Below, one piece after another: positions 23,473 through 36,100 of a stretch of DNA of 64,000 bases. Both the position numbers and the translations under genes were made by a program. This stretch comes from Undaria pinnatifida (lineage: Eukaryota > Sar > Phaeophyceae > Laminariales > Alariaceae): the NCBI GenBank assembly GCA_012845835.1, contig JABAKD010000016.1, forward strand, positions 14,559,020 to 14,623,019, in the 5' to 3' direction. The notes below the pieces were generated by a model. That model was not told the origin of the DNA and ran no database searches. It was given only the letters and a program-made list of their open reading frames with translations. The first letter of the stretch is position 1. Every line of letters starts with the position of its first letter.

Positions 23473-24659
23473 CTGCCGACGAATACGAGACGGCGCAAGA
23501 TGTATACAGCTTTTAGTCACACTAAGGTATGACCAAAACAAGGTCCCATTCGCGCAGCTGGCTCCCAAATAAGCGGTCGAAAAGATCAACAATAATCAAA
23601 CTATACTTGAAGATTCATCCAGCGGTTGCGCGACAGCAGCCGAAGGGTCCAATTTAAATCCGGTTTTCGGCTGCCTTTGAAATAACTCAACAAGCCGAGA
23701 TTAGCCTCTCGGCGCGCTGATTCCTGGGCGTGCTTTACCTTTGCTCGCCCCTCTCGACTCTGCCAGCGGCGGCCTCGGCCGTTCTCGCTTCGTGCCACGT
23801 CTGCCGCCGAGTCGTTCTACTGTAACCCCCCCAACACGCCTTTAACAAAATCGCCGGTTTCGAAACCAGCTCCCGGCCGTAACTCCTGAAATACGGTGCC
23901 CCGTGCCCCCCTGACGTCATCGTTCGATAGTCCTTTGCAAACACGAAAATATATGAAGATTCTAGTTTTCATACCATCTTTCCTCGTGTCGAGCAGCCAT
24001 GAAATGTTCGTAAAAGAAAATGGCTGATTTTAGCGGCGGCTGTTGTAGAATCAGTCCGCCAGAAGAAGCACGCTTTTGGCCAACCCGAATCGTCAAGCAA
24101 GTAAGTGCGTACAGGCTGATTCAAGTTAAAAAACCCAATTTTATTTCCTGGCGCATGTCCACGCCGTTTTTTCGATTCAGACTGTGAAATTTTGCACACA
24201 CAACCGTTGACATGCAGGCAACCTATCGACTAGACTACGACTAACAAGCCGGCAGCATAATAGCAGTTAATCAACCCATATATTACCACCAGCCTTGTTT
24301 ACGCCCTTTACCTCTTCTTGATAATACGATGTGGTGTGCTATGCTCGAAATGACAATGTTTTTGCGATGGTACGGACATGACAACAAATTGGGCTGTGTG
24401 TGGTAAACACTATGAACGTCGTCGAGCTCCTATCTCTGCGAACGCACTCTGAAACCGTTTCTCCTGGTGATGTTATTATTTTGTTTAAACACACTCAGGG
24501 AAGGCGTTAGTAAAGGCCGTACTATAAGAGGTATCCCAGGTACGAGACCCTGCTCGGATCCGGGGTTCCCCCTCTGAGAAAGAGGGGGGGAGGAACGACA
24601 AGTTTGTAAGAAAATAGGCACAAAGTTATCCTGCAACAACAGTAGCAGGAGCTAGTCAT
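23473..24659. other. Gene-poor tract
   Basis: No gene is recognised. GGGGTTCCCCCTCTGAG near 24562 and a G-run near 24585 are the only notable words. Confidence 0.3.
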
Positions 24660-24805
24660 GGCACTAAGGGGAGTTGCCGATCTATATGCTTCTTGAGAAC
24701 ATACGCAGGGCACAACACGCGCGGTCGGAGTACAGCGCCTATCTTGCAAAGGTGAGGATCGACCAAATCTTCGATCTCGAAGTTGAAGTAACTGTACGTT
24801 TATGT
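24660..24805 (+). repeat. Dispersed repeat R1, copy D (diverged)
   Basis: Alignable landmarks are GGGGAGTTGCCGATCTATAT, TTCTTGAGAACA, ACACGCGCGGTCGGAGTA, CTTGCAAAG and CAAATCTTCGATCTC. It is clearly older than copies C and F. Confidence 0.8.
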
Positions 24806-24967
24806 TTGAAAAATTAAAATCCTTGGACCCATGGTTCGCGGACATGCTGCATAGAGGCAAAGTCGGATTATTTCTGCAGTTGTAGTCCATGGTATCATCG
24901 TATCAATAATCGTATCATTGTTTGTCAAGGAAGGGTTGTTGAGAAGACGAGGGGAAGGGAGTGGGCT

Positions 24968-24995
24968 CAGGGTTAGGGTTAGGGTTAGGGTTAGA
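24968..24995 (+). repeat. Interstitial telomere-like repeat (TTAGGG)n
   Basis: About four perfect units, G-rich strand on plus. Confidence 0.92.
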
Positions 24996-25340
24996 CATAG
25001 CAGTACCTATTACAGTATTTATTGTGGGCGTCTCCATGGTTCAGGCTTAGACCGCGTTATAGAAATCTGTGGGTGTTTGCCAACCAATTGCGCCGGCGGG
25101 TTAGACTAACATGTTCAGCGATAACGAAAAGCATTCTTTGCTGCCATATATATCCCCCCCACAATAATTAGTATGAGTGCAGTCTGACGGATTAAATATT
25201 ACAGTTTATTAGTATTATTAGTACCAATAGCAATCGCGTGATCTCGCCGGTAACCTGGCGGAATCTTTGGGAAGCAGCAACAACTGGCGATCTTTGTTCC
25301 GACCTTGTGGGCCTATCCAATACATCATCCAATAATTTAC

Positions 25341-25408
25341 AAGCCCCCCCCCCCCCCCCTCTCTCCCTCTCCCCCCTCTCTCTCTATCTCTCTCTCCCCC
25401 TCTCTCGT
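25341..25408. repeat. Poly-C followed by CT-rich microsatellite
   Basis: A C18-class run followed by (CT)n with C-runs. It is purely polypyrimidine over about 65 bp. Confidence 0.9.
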
Positions 25409-26039
25409 GGAGTTAAATTCTACTCCTTCATGCTATCGCGCTCCCAGTCGCTCGTCCAATCACTGTAACGTTGTCATTGCATATCCCACCGTTGTTTATA
25501 TTAATATGATATACAAGATGTTGAAGTTGATAGGTGCGGGAAAACGTCAGAGCATACGAGGTGGAAAGAAGCGAGTATGCGTGACAAATTGTCAAATCGA
25601 TACACCTAGACTAACGCATCCACACGCACATCTACTGTATATCAAGGTATCCCCGGCGAAAATAGTATTAAAAAATGTTGTAACTCGTTCACACGAGGTG
25701 TCAACAAAGCAACAAACTAAAAATAGTTTCGAACCGTTCCTTGCGTCAAACCAAGTAATTCATTGGATCCAACGATGAGCGCAACAAAGGCTCGTCAATT
25801 TCCACCCCCAAAGATCCCGCGATTTCAAGGGAGGACACACGCGGCTACTGATCAATCGGGATTCGTGTGATCCGCTGATATAGATAGCGCAATGCATTCA
25901 TAACGCCAGTAATGCCCACCAGTAGAGTCACGTATCCTGCCCGCTGGAAAAAAATACATATATGGGGGAGAGGGTAATCTGCGGTGGTAGAGGAAAATTT
26001 TTATAAGTGTTTTCGTAAGTAAGGCTAAGGCAACATGAA
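25409..26039. other. Anonymous tract
   Basis: A plus-strand frame continues to 25778 after the CT tract but has no recognised motif. Confidence 0.3.
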
Positions 26040-26049
26040 CATCTCTACA

Positions 26050-26156
26050 GCCTTCCTTCCCTTCCTACCCTTCCTTCCCTTTCTTCCCTTCCTTACATTT
26101 TTTTTTTTTTCCTACCCTTCCTTCCCTTTCTTCCCTTCCTTACAAAAAAAAAAATT
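26050..26156. repeat. Duplicated polypyrimidine block separated by poly-T, ending in poly-A
   Basis: The 34-bp block beginning CCTACCCTTCC and ending CCCTTCCTTACA occurs twice (about 26066-26099 and 26112-26145). T12 lies between the copies and A12 follows the second. Confidence 0.9.
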
Positions 26157-29113
26157 TGGAGAAAGAAGGGTGCGCAACACGATTAACAAGGCCATGACCT
26201 AGGTATACAAGACAAAATGTAATTATTAAATGCCGATAAAAACAAATGTATGGCGTTCCGAAGAAATTGCATTGTGGAGTCCCGTCATTCCGCAAACATT
26301 GTGTTGCAACACGGGCTACGAACTGGGCCAGCCAAGACTAGCTTTTAAATTGGTTGCGCACATTCTCAGCCAGCTTTGCTTGAATTTTGAGCTGAAAACT
26401 TGATATGTTCACGATTCGCTATAGTCTTGCCTAGAGACTGCTGACGGCATCAAATCATCACTTTTTTTATCGGGCGCTAAGGGATGTTTTCAAACGTAAA
26501 AAACCCCCGACTTGTTTGTTGACCAAAACTGATGAAAAAACAAAACGTTATGTGGTGCACGCAGTGGGAACCCCCTTTAAAGTTTGTCTTGCCCATAATC
26601 ATAAGAAAGGCGTGCTATATGAAAGGTATGAGATCGGCGCGATAATCTCAGATATTGTGGGTCTCATCGCAATATCTTAACTTTGTACAGTATATCATGT
26701 ACACGCCACATCTCCTGATGGGTATCGAACTAGGCGATAGATATCGATCATGGGGCCATACCTTATGGAATGTTCACACCCTGTACTTTCTAATAGCGGC
26801 ATCGCTTTCGTTTTTTCGCGTAGACTTTAGTGTTGACATTTGACGGAAAAAGGTTTTCCTCCGCTCTCTTGAATTCAAATTGGATTTCAATTGTCCTACG
26901 TCGGCAAAAAAATGCGCTGCCAGACCAGTACCTCTGCTGCCAAATAAATTTGGAACCAACCATAACAGTTCCAAATGATTGCGAAATCGCAGGACGAGTA
27001 TAAAATGCTATTGTTGGCTAACCCAGCCTGTACCTTTTTCGCAGCATAAGTGCAAACCCTAAGAACGCAGCGTACCGTTTGAACGATCATGACGCAGGAC
27101 GCGTGCTACTAATGGTAGGGTACTCCTGCACCAATATCGAATGCTTTCCGAAGGTCCTTCACTTGCCTAGCTCCATACAACAAGCAGTACCGCATCATGC
27201 CATATGCCAGACTCCCAAACCGATTTGAAGAAAGCGCGAAACCGGTGTACACTAGTTATGTATACCACACCGTACGTACAGATTGTCATTGTAAAGCACA
27301 TGTATGCTTCTCCAACGACACCTATTAATAATATAATACACACTTCTTCAGTTTAGGAGGCTCATGAACCACCATCACACTATTACACCATTCATCATTG
27401 CATCATCATTAGGCTACATCATTACATGATTACTTTGCGAAAATTTGCGGCCAATCGTAGACACGGCCTCGGCAAATGGCTGCGGAGGGGAGGTAGAGAC
27501 AAATGCCTTTGAGCACGTTTTGTTGAAGATTCCCACAAATCGAGAAAATACCCTTGAAGATGGGAATGAAGCACTTGGCGCTGTTGGTTATATAGAACAC
27601 TTGGTACATCGATCATTCAATCTAAACATTTAGACTAGTCTGTTCCATGTCTGTATTCTTTTGGAATGTAGGCAAGTTCTCGGGTGTGTAATATGCGCAA
27701 CGAAGTAAGCCGATGCTCGCCCCCTGCCAGGACCTGTTTCCAGCGGAACGGGAGCTTAATAAAATTGTGACCACGCACTATTAACAGGTTATGGCGATTG
27801 TGAGTTAATTTTAAAACAATATCGAAAATAATAAAAGTGCGCCCGTGAATGGTTCATTCAGCTACTATACGTATTAGAAAAGCGGAGGATGTGAATCCCA
27901 GCGATGAGTGCTAGGCCCACTCTACAACGCCGGACGACGGGCTCAATCTTCTGACGGTGACGTTCCATGCGATCTCGACAGCGGTGTAGATCGTGTTCAA
28001 GCATTGGTTTAAAGTAGCACATTTGCGGATGGACAGTGCATCCTCTATAATCAGAGACTGACCTGTACTTAGAATTAAAACATTACAATCAATAAACAGG
28101 GATTGCATCGTGTCCATGGACGATCAAATTTGAGGCTATATGTACGACTGGTAAGCGGTTGGAAATATTCGATGTATACGGGTTAACTCTATAGTCTAAT
28201 TGGATACCAACTCTTGATCACAGCGACATATCGTTGGTTTCCTCTAGCATGAGTGGGACATACGTACTACGTGAACCTCCGCTACCTCGTTTCCGCGGTC
28301 ATTTATTTTATTGTAGGCTGTGGAAGATCCCCAACGTCTCATTAACCTACTAACCGTATTCGTAACAAATGACGCATGGGCAATGCATCAAAGCAGTAAA
28401 GGAAAAACACGTAATTGCGATGAACAGCCATACGAAGAAACGCGCGAAGAGAGGTAAACGCTATTAAAAAAGCTAAACGGAGTACTGTAGGTAGGACATT
28501 GGAAGACGAAAACAAGGAAACACGAGACATATTCGTAGAAGGCAAGAGTTCATGGTATGCTGCATTTAGGTCGATTTCTTCGCCCCCACCAATGTTGCAC
28601 ATTTGGCCGATAGGCGTACCGGGCATATGCCTGAGTGTATGATCTTACGTACGATACACAACGGTCGAGTAGGTAATTAGAGTTAGGTCTCTCCCCGTTT
28701 TTTTCTTCTTACAGTTCAAATGATCTCTGCCCCGTCTATCAAACGAGATGGAAATATGCCTCCTCTCCAGAAGAGAATGATGTACTGCACGAAGTACCTT
28801 CCAAACCATTTAGACACAAGCAGCACACGGTATGTTGATGTATGCTAATGTTATTAGCCTTTGAAACATCAGCAGTACGCTGAGATGCTATAATTATTCA
28901 AATGAAAACACTACACACAACACAGAATGTAACGCACATGCACACCATATATCAATGTGTCACGACTCTTGGGATCGCTCCGCTGATTGTGGTGATGAAA
29001 GCCGCACGAACCTTGTGATTTCTCGTGTCTCCAATGTAGCCCTACCACTGACCCTTGCCTGCACCAAAACCAAGCCAAAAATGTGCGTCGCAGGATAGTG
29101 AGTCCGTCTAGGA
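26157..29113. other. AT-rich gene-poor tract, about 3 kb
   Basis: I see no supported gene, tRNA or transposon. Frames are short and overlap on both strands. A TACATCATTACA-type CAT/ATT repeat occurs near 27370-27425. Confidence 0.35.
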
Positions 29114-29141
29114 TCCCTAACCCTAACCCTAACCCTAACCT
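29114..29141 (-). repeat. Interstitial telomere-like repeat (CCCTAA)n
   Basis: About four perfect units. Here the C-rich strand is plus, opposite to the tracts at 16.2, 25.0 and 61.5 kb. Confidence 0.92.
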
Positions 29142-29431
29142 ACACTTCCTTGGGAACATTTGGCACCCTCTCCCTCTCAGCTTCGACTGGTAGATGCACA
29201 GCAAACACAGGCACCACCGGGCTGATTGGCCGCCTAAGATTACGCGCCCTACACATTACATGTCATGTCAATGAAACCACCTCGTATTGCCGCAATATCG
29301 CGGCACGCGTCGAGGGTTTGTTGTTGCTCACTAATTGGCACTCACTTAAACCTTGTTACACGCCTGAGGCATGGCTACTTCCATTAAACTGACCGTGTTC
29401 ATTCACGATAGATCATAGTCTAAAGACCTAT

Positions 29432-29527
29432 ATGTAAGATCGGAGTATCACATACAGCTTGCAAATATGAGTTTCGACAAAATATTCGATCTCACAGCTG
29501 GAGTGTATTTGTATTTTTATAATATAG
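29432..29527 (+). repeat. Dispersed repeat R1, copy E, upstream of the fucosyltransferase
   Basis: Holds only the 3' half of R1: GATCGGAGTATCACATACAG, CTTGCAAATATGAG, TTTCGACAAAATATTCGA, CTCACAGCTGGAGTGTAT and the AT-rich tail. It ends about 175 bp before the proposed start codon of the GT23 gene and could therefore lie in its promoter or 5' leader. Confidence 0.85.
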
Positions 29528-29703
29528 ACTATGTACATACGCCCAGTCCCCGAAGAAAATGCTAACACTATTTCCGATTGAATGCCGCGCCCCCCCATAA
29601 TCCACTGTGTGTTGCCACTTTGTGTTGCCTCGACAAATATCTCTACATCCACAACGTGGGTGCGCAGGCGCTTGCGATACCTACAGCGACCTCGTCCCCA
29701 TCG

Positions 29704-30151
29704 ATGACTAGGAAGTCAGTCAATAGCTTTGTCGTGGCCGGCAACACCAGCAGGTCTGCTCGACCGCTCCGGAGGCTGTTCATACTCGGTCTTCTTCGAT
29801 GGTGGATCTGTTGTAGTGTGCTTGCGGAAGAAACCCAGAGAGTAGAGACGTTTCAGCTAGTCGAAGATGCGACAGTCGAGAGCGACCACCTAGTGGAAGA
29901 AGTGGGCGTTGAGAGTGACCAAGACGCGAAAGTTGAGAGCGAACAAAAAGACGACGACGTGAGCGTTGAAAGTGAGCACTTGCTCGAAGACGGGGGTTTT
30001 GACAGAGCCCATCCTGCGGAGGACATGGGCGCTGAGGGTGACGTTTTCTCTTTACCGTGGCTGGAGAAGTACGACGATGAAAAGGCAGGGTGTGGACTGG
30101 GGAGAGGGAGCTACGTGTGGAGGAAGCACGGCCTCGGGAGCAACATGAACA
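29704..30151 (+). CDS. GT23 gene exon 1: start, membrane anchor, acidic stem
   Basis: The frame is open from further upstream, but the first in-frame ATG is at 29704 (MTRKSVNSF). That start places a short basic tail before the anchor (LFILGLLRWWICCSVL), as in type II glycosyltransferases. The stem repeats VESDHLVEE, VESDQ, VESEQ and VESEHLLED. The donor ACA|GTGAGT at 30152 leaves one base of a split codon. Confidence 0.75.
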
Positions 30152-33100
30152 GTGAGTCACTCGAGACCATTGTCAGCATTGATTGACTGAGATCGTAATC
30201 AACAGTCAGTGAGAAATTGGGTGCAAATGTTACAGTATGCAGCAGAGGTCATTAGCAGCGGTGGGCATCTTAGACCATTGACAACTTGAAATATCTGAGA
30301 GCACTTGTAACCAAGAGTACCTAATATCAATGTTCAGCAGTATACTGTAGCTAAGAATATTAGCGACAACGAGAAACCGAGATCAATGACAACTGTGCGT
30401 AACCGAGATGACAATAAACAACGTGTAACAGAGATGAACATCAACGGTGAGTAACTGAAAGCATCATCACCATTGAGTAACTGACATCAATGCCGGCAGT
30501 AAGCATTTGAGAGCACCGGCGACAGTGAGCAATATATATATATATAAATATTTATATCAGCAGCAGATACTGGTAACATCATTCTCAAACGCGAGTGGCT
30601 GAAATCGATATCGACAGTGAAGGATATACGAGATTTGAGAGCATTGCGAATACTGGCAGTGAGCAACGGAGAGCAACTACAACGGCGGCCATAGATATCA
30701 GATGAGGGAAGCATCAACAGCGAGTAATCGAGAGAGACGCTCGTCACGACTCTGAACATGTTTAGGTTTCTGTGTTCACGTTTACTGCTGACACGACGCT
30801 ATTGTAGACCCAAAGCAAACTGAGACGGGCAAATCTTCCGCTGTACCCTTGGGCTTACTTTGACCAAAAGCAAAATGAGACTAGCATATCTTCCGCTGTA
30901 CCCTTGGGCTTACGTGCTTCTAGCGTAACTCTTCCGTCTCGACCGAAAGTAATGTACAGGCTATACCGATCTCCCCTGTAGAAATAGGTCCCCACTCCTA
31001 CACAGCATCAAACGGGCGAAGCCTTCGCCGCAACGTCTTGTCCCACAAACATTGTTTTGTTGAGCCTTGTTCAGCAATGCCTGTTGTTGTTCGAAGCAGT
31101 AGGGCTAAACGACCTTCGTATGCTATCGGAGATGCCTTGACCGCGCCCGCAGTACTTGTCGTAGATTTCGTGGTACATTGCCGACCGCCCGCGCGGCCGT
31201 GGACCGACCTACTGTAAATCGCATGCTATCTATCGGTAAGCTATCGGCATGGTATCCGTATGTTATCGGTATGGTATCGGTATGGTATCGGTATGGTATC
31301 GGAGACGCCTGCTACGATAGAGGTAGCGCCTTTTTGGCGAAAAAGGCCGTTTGTTTTGGCGAAAAAATGCTGTTTTGTTTTGTGGATGACGAGATCCCTC
31401 CACCCCAAAAGGTGGTGATGCCATTATAGGTTGACAATGTCATTGGCAATGTCGTTGGCGATGCCATTGGCAATGTCATTGTTTTACAACATTTGGTTTC
31501 CGATTCATGCCTGGAAGACCACAATGCTGTTCATGGGGTTGGCGCCGTCATTTTTTTTCAATCTTGATAATATTGTGTGTGGATTGAAGTAAAGGTTATA
31601 TAGGTTTTCAAGAGACCACGGCGAATACGGTAGGGCGGGTACCCTTTTGTCGTTACCGGGTTGAGCCGCACGCACGCACGGGTGGCTCTGTACGTCACGT
31701 ACGAAAATATATTAGTCTATGCTATATTATGCTACTTGTTTGGCGAAGCGTGGCTAACCATTTCATTGCGGATACGCACAGCGAAATTAAAACGGCCACA
31801 ATGCTTAACATCGCAAAGGGAGAGAAGGGGAGGTCACTCGCGCGAGTGACGTCGAGCTAGTGCGAAAATAGCCCCCAACGAACTACATGAACATAACCCT
31901 AACATAGGTTTGGTATAAATACTCACGTTACAATCATGCTGATCATACTAATCACACTAACCATGCTAATCATACCAATCATACTAATCATACTGGTAGT
32001 CACATACAACCCGATAAACCCCATGAAACCCCATAGAACACATCGTGCGTCTTTGCCGTAAGTGGAATTTAGGGTGCTTCATAACCAACCAATCGTACCA
32101 TATGTATCTTCTGGCATGATTTCCGTCAATGCCATCGTAGTCGCAAGCCTTCATCCCCACGAAATCCTTGCTTTGTCACGATGCCCTAACCGATTAAAGC
32201 GCAGTTCGAAACCTTGCAAAAAAACAAAAAGTATGGCCACGCTATAGGCGACATCGAAGTGATAGTTCGAATAGCGCTTGCCGTGTAGGGGATGTGCGAC
32301 ATTGTTGACCTCCACCAAAATCTGCATCAAAAGCAATCCCGCAAGCCAAAATGCCATACTACTGCTCGGGCACGTGTGCCGTCCATCTCATAATATTCAA
32401 ACTCCTACACCCATTCGTCATGCTCTTCACCCGGTGCTCCAAACGGGTTACCAGGTATTCAGTATTCACCATCTAACACTTTACCGCATATAATCAATAT
32501 ATATATACATTTTGGGTTCCTTCTTCGACGTAAACAGCCCGGGCGTGATGCTCCACCACATACATATGATTTAAGTATGTAGGCTGTATGCCGGCCGCGG
32601 GTGCGCACAGGCTACTCTAACCCTAACTCATTGGCTTCGTCCTCGTTTCCCCGGCTAAAATACATGGGGACCAGACATGCTGAACGCTTGGGTTTATTTC
32701 CTGGCGGTCAAACAGTGGAAAGACCTCTCCCTCATCTGCGACGACACTCAGTTTCAAGGCCTGCACTGCTCCGACGAAAGTGACGGACTGGTGTCCCACG
32801 GCTGGGACTGCTTATTTAGCAGCATTCCTCATCTGTGCGTCTTCGACACGGAAAAGGTCAGAGTTGGAAGTCTTTTCTCATTCTCACGTTCCCAGGATGA
32901 TATTGGTTCCAACCGTTGCTTCCGAATCATGGGGTAGATAATTCTACAGTGCCAGCGCATTACGGCAGGCGATATGGGTGACATGGGTGATATGGGTGAT
33001 GTAAGGTATATGATTGACATGAGTGATGTGAGTGATATGTGTGATATGAGTTATACGAGTGATATGCTTGACATGAGTAATGCGAGTGATATGAGTGATA

Positions 33101-36100
33101 TGAGTGATACGAGTGATACGAGTGATATGAGTGATATGAGTGATGGGAGTGATATGAGTGATGTGAGTGTTATGGTCGATATTTGGGAGTATTGTAGCCG
33201 CTCGGTTAAAACGCCAAGCACGCCATGAAAAATCAAAACAATAATATTTCTTTTCCGTCGCGATACCTAACCCTAACCGTGTAGTTATACGGCTACTATT
33301 AATACAAGTGTTACTACAAGTGTTACTACAAGTGTTACTACAAGTGTTACTACAAGTGTTACTACAAGTGTTACTACAAGTGTTACTACAAGTGCTACTA
33401 TAAGTGTTACTACAAGTGTTACTACAAGTATTACTACTACTAGTAGTATTACTGCCAGTCTTTTGTGCAGTGAAGGGGTGGCATAATTTTCTGATACGGA
33501 TTTTCGAACAAGATTTTCGGAAAACTATGATGTACATTTGGGGGAATGTTCCGATGAAATATTCCATCTCACACGCAGCAATGTATTGTAAATATATATA
33601 GGAGTCGCCGACCTATATCCTTAATGAGGACACACAACCCGTAATACGCGCGATCGGAGTATCACACACAGCTTGCAAAGATGAGTTTCGACAAAATCTT
33701 CGATCTCACAGCTGGAGTGTATTTTCATTTTTTATATCGTACGCGTAATAATATATACCTCTGGTACTGGCAATAAATATTGGAGGGCTGACCATTGAAA
33801 CTGAAGTAGTTGGTGCCAACTCCATAATAATATTAGCCTTGATACTACTCAAGATCCTCAAGATAGTGATATATTTTGATGTTCGAGGGAGACGATATGG
33901 AGAGCCACTCTCGGGTCGCTTCCCAACGCACGAATCGAATGGGGATACAGGAAACATGCGAGATAAACTAGTAATAATGCTTTATCGACAAGATGTGGAG
34001 ACCCCTTTCGCATTGATTTTCGGCGGGCGGGTACATGTCTGTCCCACGGGAAAATAATGCAATGTGATCATTTCAGTGGAACGTCAATTCATTTAGGTCA
34101 TTTAACCGAGAGCAGAGAACGATCGAAATGAAACTGATTCTCCTTTCATTGGGATGCTGAAACCCATTTGTTTCCCGCCCGCAGGCCTGGACAAATCACA
34201 TGATTGCGGCAAACGTTTCAGCTGAAGACCAGAATACAACCTCCAGCCTTGATCTCAATACTATTCGTAGGTTGGCAACAGATACCGCCAACTCTCTCCA
34301 GGACTTGAACATCGATCATTTGGGCGCCTTGGCGGTGAGCTTGTGTCCATTTCACGAACTAAAACTGGAGATTGCTGGCGTACTGCATCTGTTAACCAAA
34401 GAGTAGAGCGCTCATCCTACCGCCAACGAACGGCAACGCCGCTCTGCACCGATTGGAACGTTGATCAAACATTTTCCTTTGTAGCCTCCTCTCGTCGGGT
34501 CGTTGTGAACGCTATAGGTATGTTTGGCAGTCCGGGCGTTGCGCAACATAAACGGAGCATGCCCACGCAAACATAGTCGAGCTTTGTTTTCACCATACCT
34601 CAATGCTTATGCCCGCAATATTACGTAGGCGTACGCGACTAAGACATCGCGGCGTTGTTCAGAGCCTCGTGGCTCAGGACATCGAAGGCACGACTCTAGA
34701 TATGCAAGCAACACGCGGCGATCACGCTTGCATGTATGTGTTGATCCCATTTATCCTATTGTGACATGTATTGCCCCGTCGTCATGCAGGTGGTGGCGAA
34801 ATACATGTGGAATTACATGACGCCTTGGTTCCGAAACGACGTGGACTTTGTGACCCATGCAGAGAAAAAAGTTAACGGATCGCCTTTCGTGGGCATTCAC
34901 GTCAGACGTGGGGACAAACTACACGCTTGCATGTATGTGTTGATCCCATTTATCCTATTGTGACATGTATTGCCCCGTCGTCATGCAGGTGGTGGCGAAA
35001 TACATGTGGAATTACATGACGCCTTGGTTCCGAAACGACGTGGACTTTGTGACCCATGCAGAGAAAAAAGTTAACGGATCGCCTTTCGTGGGCATTCACG
35101 TCAGACGTGGGGACAAACTACGACACGAGGCCCATGCGGTCGCCGTGGAGGTACGTTAGGCACTGGTGTATTGATTTTTGAAATATTGGCGTAGCCTCGA
35201 AGCCCACCCGAGCGTTTCTCCACGATACACACATGGGGTCCCATTGGAACTACCATGGGGTCCCACCGAAAAAGAAGGCGTACACCCGCAAGGAGAGGAA
35301 GCGTTGGAAACTAAGCGGCGAACAGCAGATCGATAACCTCCTGTCTCACACGCGTGTGAGGAAGGTTTTATCTCCAAGAACGACAGGAAATTCGAATAAA
35401 CAAAAGCTGGATCACCCGCCGAGCTCTCACAGTAATGTATTTTCTATCTTCAGGAGTGTTGCATCCATAGTTTCATCGTAGAACGAACGTGTGTGTACGA
35501 GCGTGTGACCGTCTAAAACGCGCGTATTGGAGTACGCGCATGAGCACGAATTTGACCAAAACAGCCAGTCGCCGTTTTTGAAATGCCTGTGCGTATTATT
35601 TTAGTGTTCCATGAATACTATTCGCAGTAAACCCAACCCTGAACTAACTGGTCACTTGCCGGGTTGTGTTAACGCGTGTATTCCTAAATTCAGGAATACT
35701 TGAAGGCAGCCGTGGAATACGTGGAGGAAGAAGCGACTCTAACGGGAACGAATGGTATCGAAGCCATATGGGTTGCCTCGGACGACCGAACGGTTGTGGA
35801 CGAGGTTCGATCCCTTGCCCCGGCGTACTTTCCCAACGTTAACAGAGGGGCAATTGTGTACGTCGACGATGGAGTGACGGGAGGGTCTAACACCACGGGC
35901 GTGGACACACACACCATCACACAGGTGCGTGCTGCAATACAGCAATACAGTACCGGCCCCCTGATACGAAACCAAAATACCTGGTACTGGTTTGTTAAAT
36001 AGTACGATTCACAAGGAATCCATCGGTTAAAGGTAGATGAAATTCCCCTACCAAATAGGTTAGGTCATAATCACCCTCATAATATGCTGGTTTCAACCGT

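Noticed and set aside
29578-29703. Upstream extension of the GT23 exon 1 frame
   Set aside because: The open frame begins without an ATG; the first in-frame ATG is at 29704 and gives a normal type II anchor.
19163-33440. CRISPR-like arrays among the short tandem repeats
   Set aside because: The units are directly adjacent with no unique spacers, and the genome is eukaryotic.
32944-33567. 207-codon minus-strand frame rich in Thr-His-Ile and Asn-Thr-Cys-Ser
   Set aside because: It joins two microsatellite arrays in the GT23 intron and has no other content.
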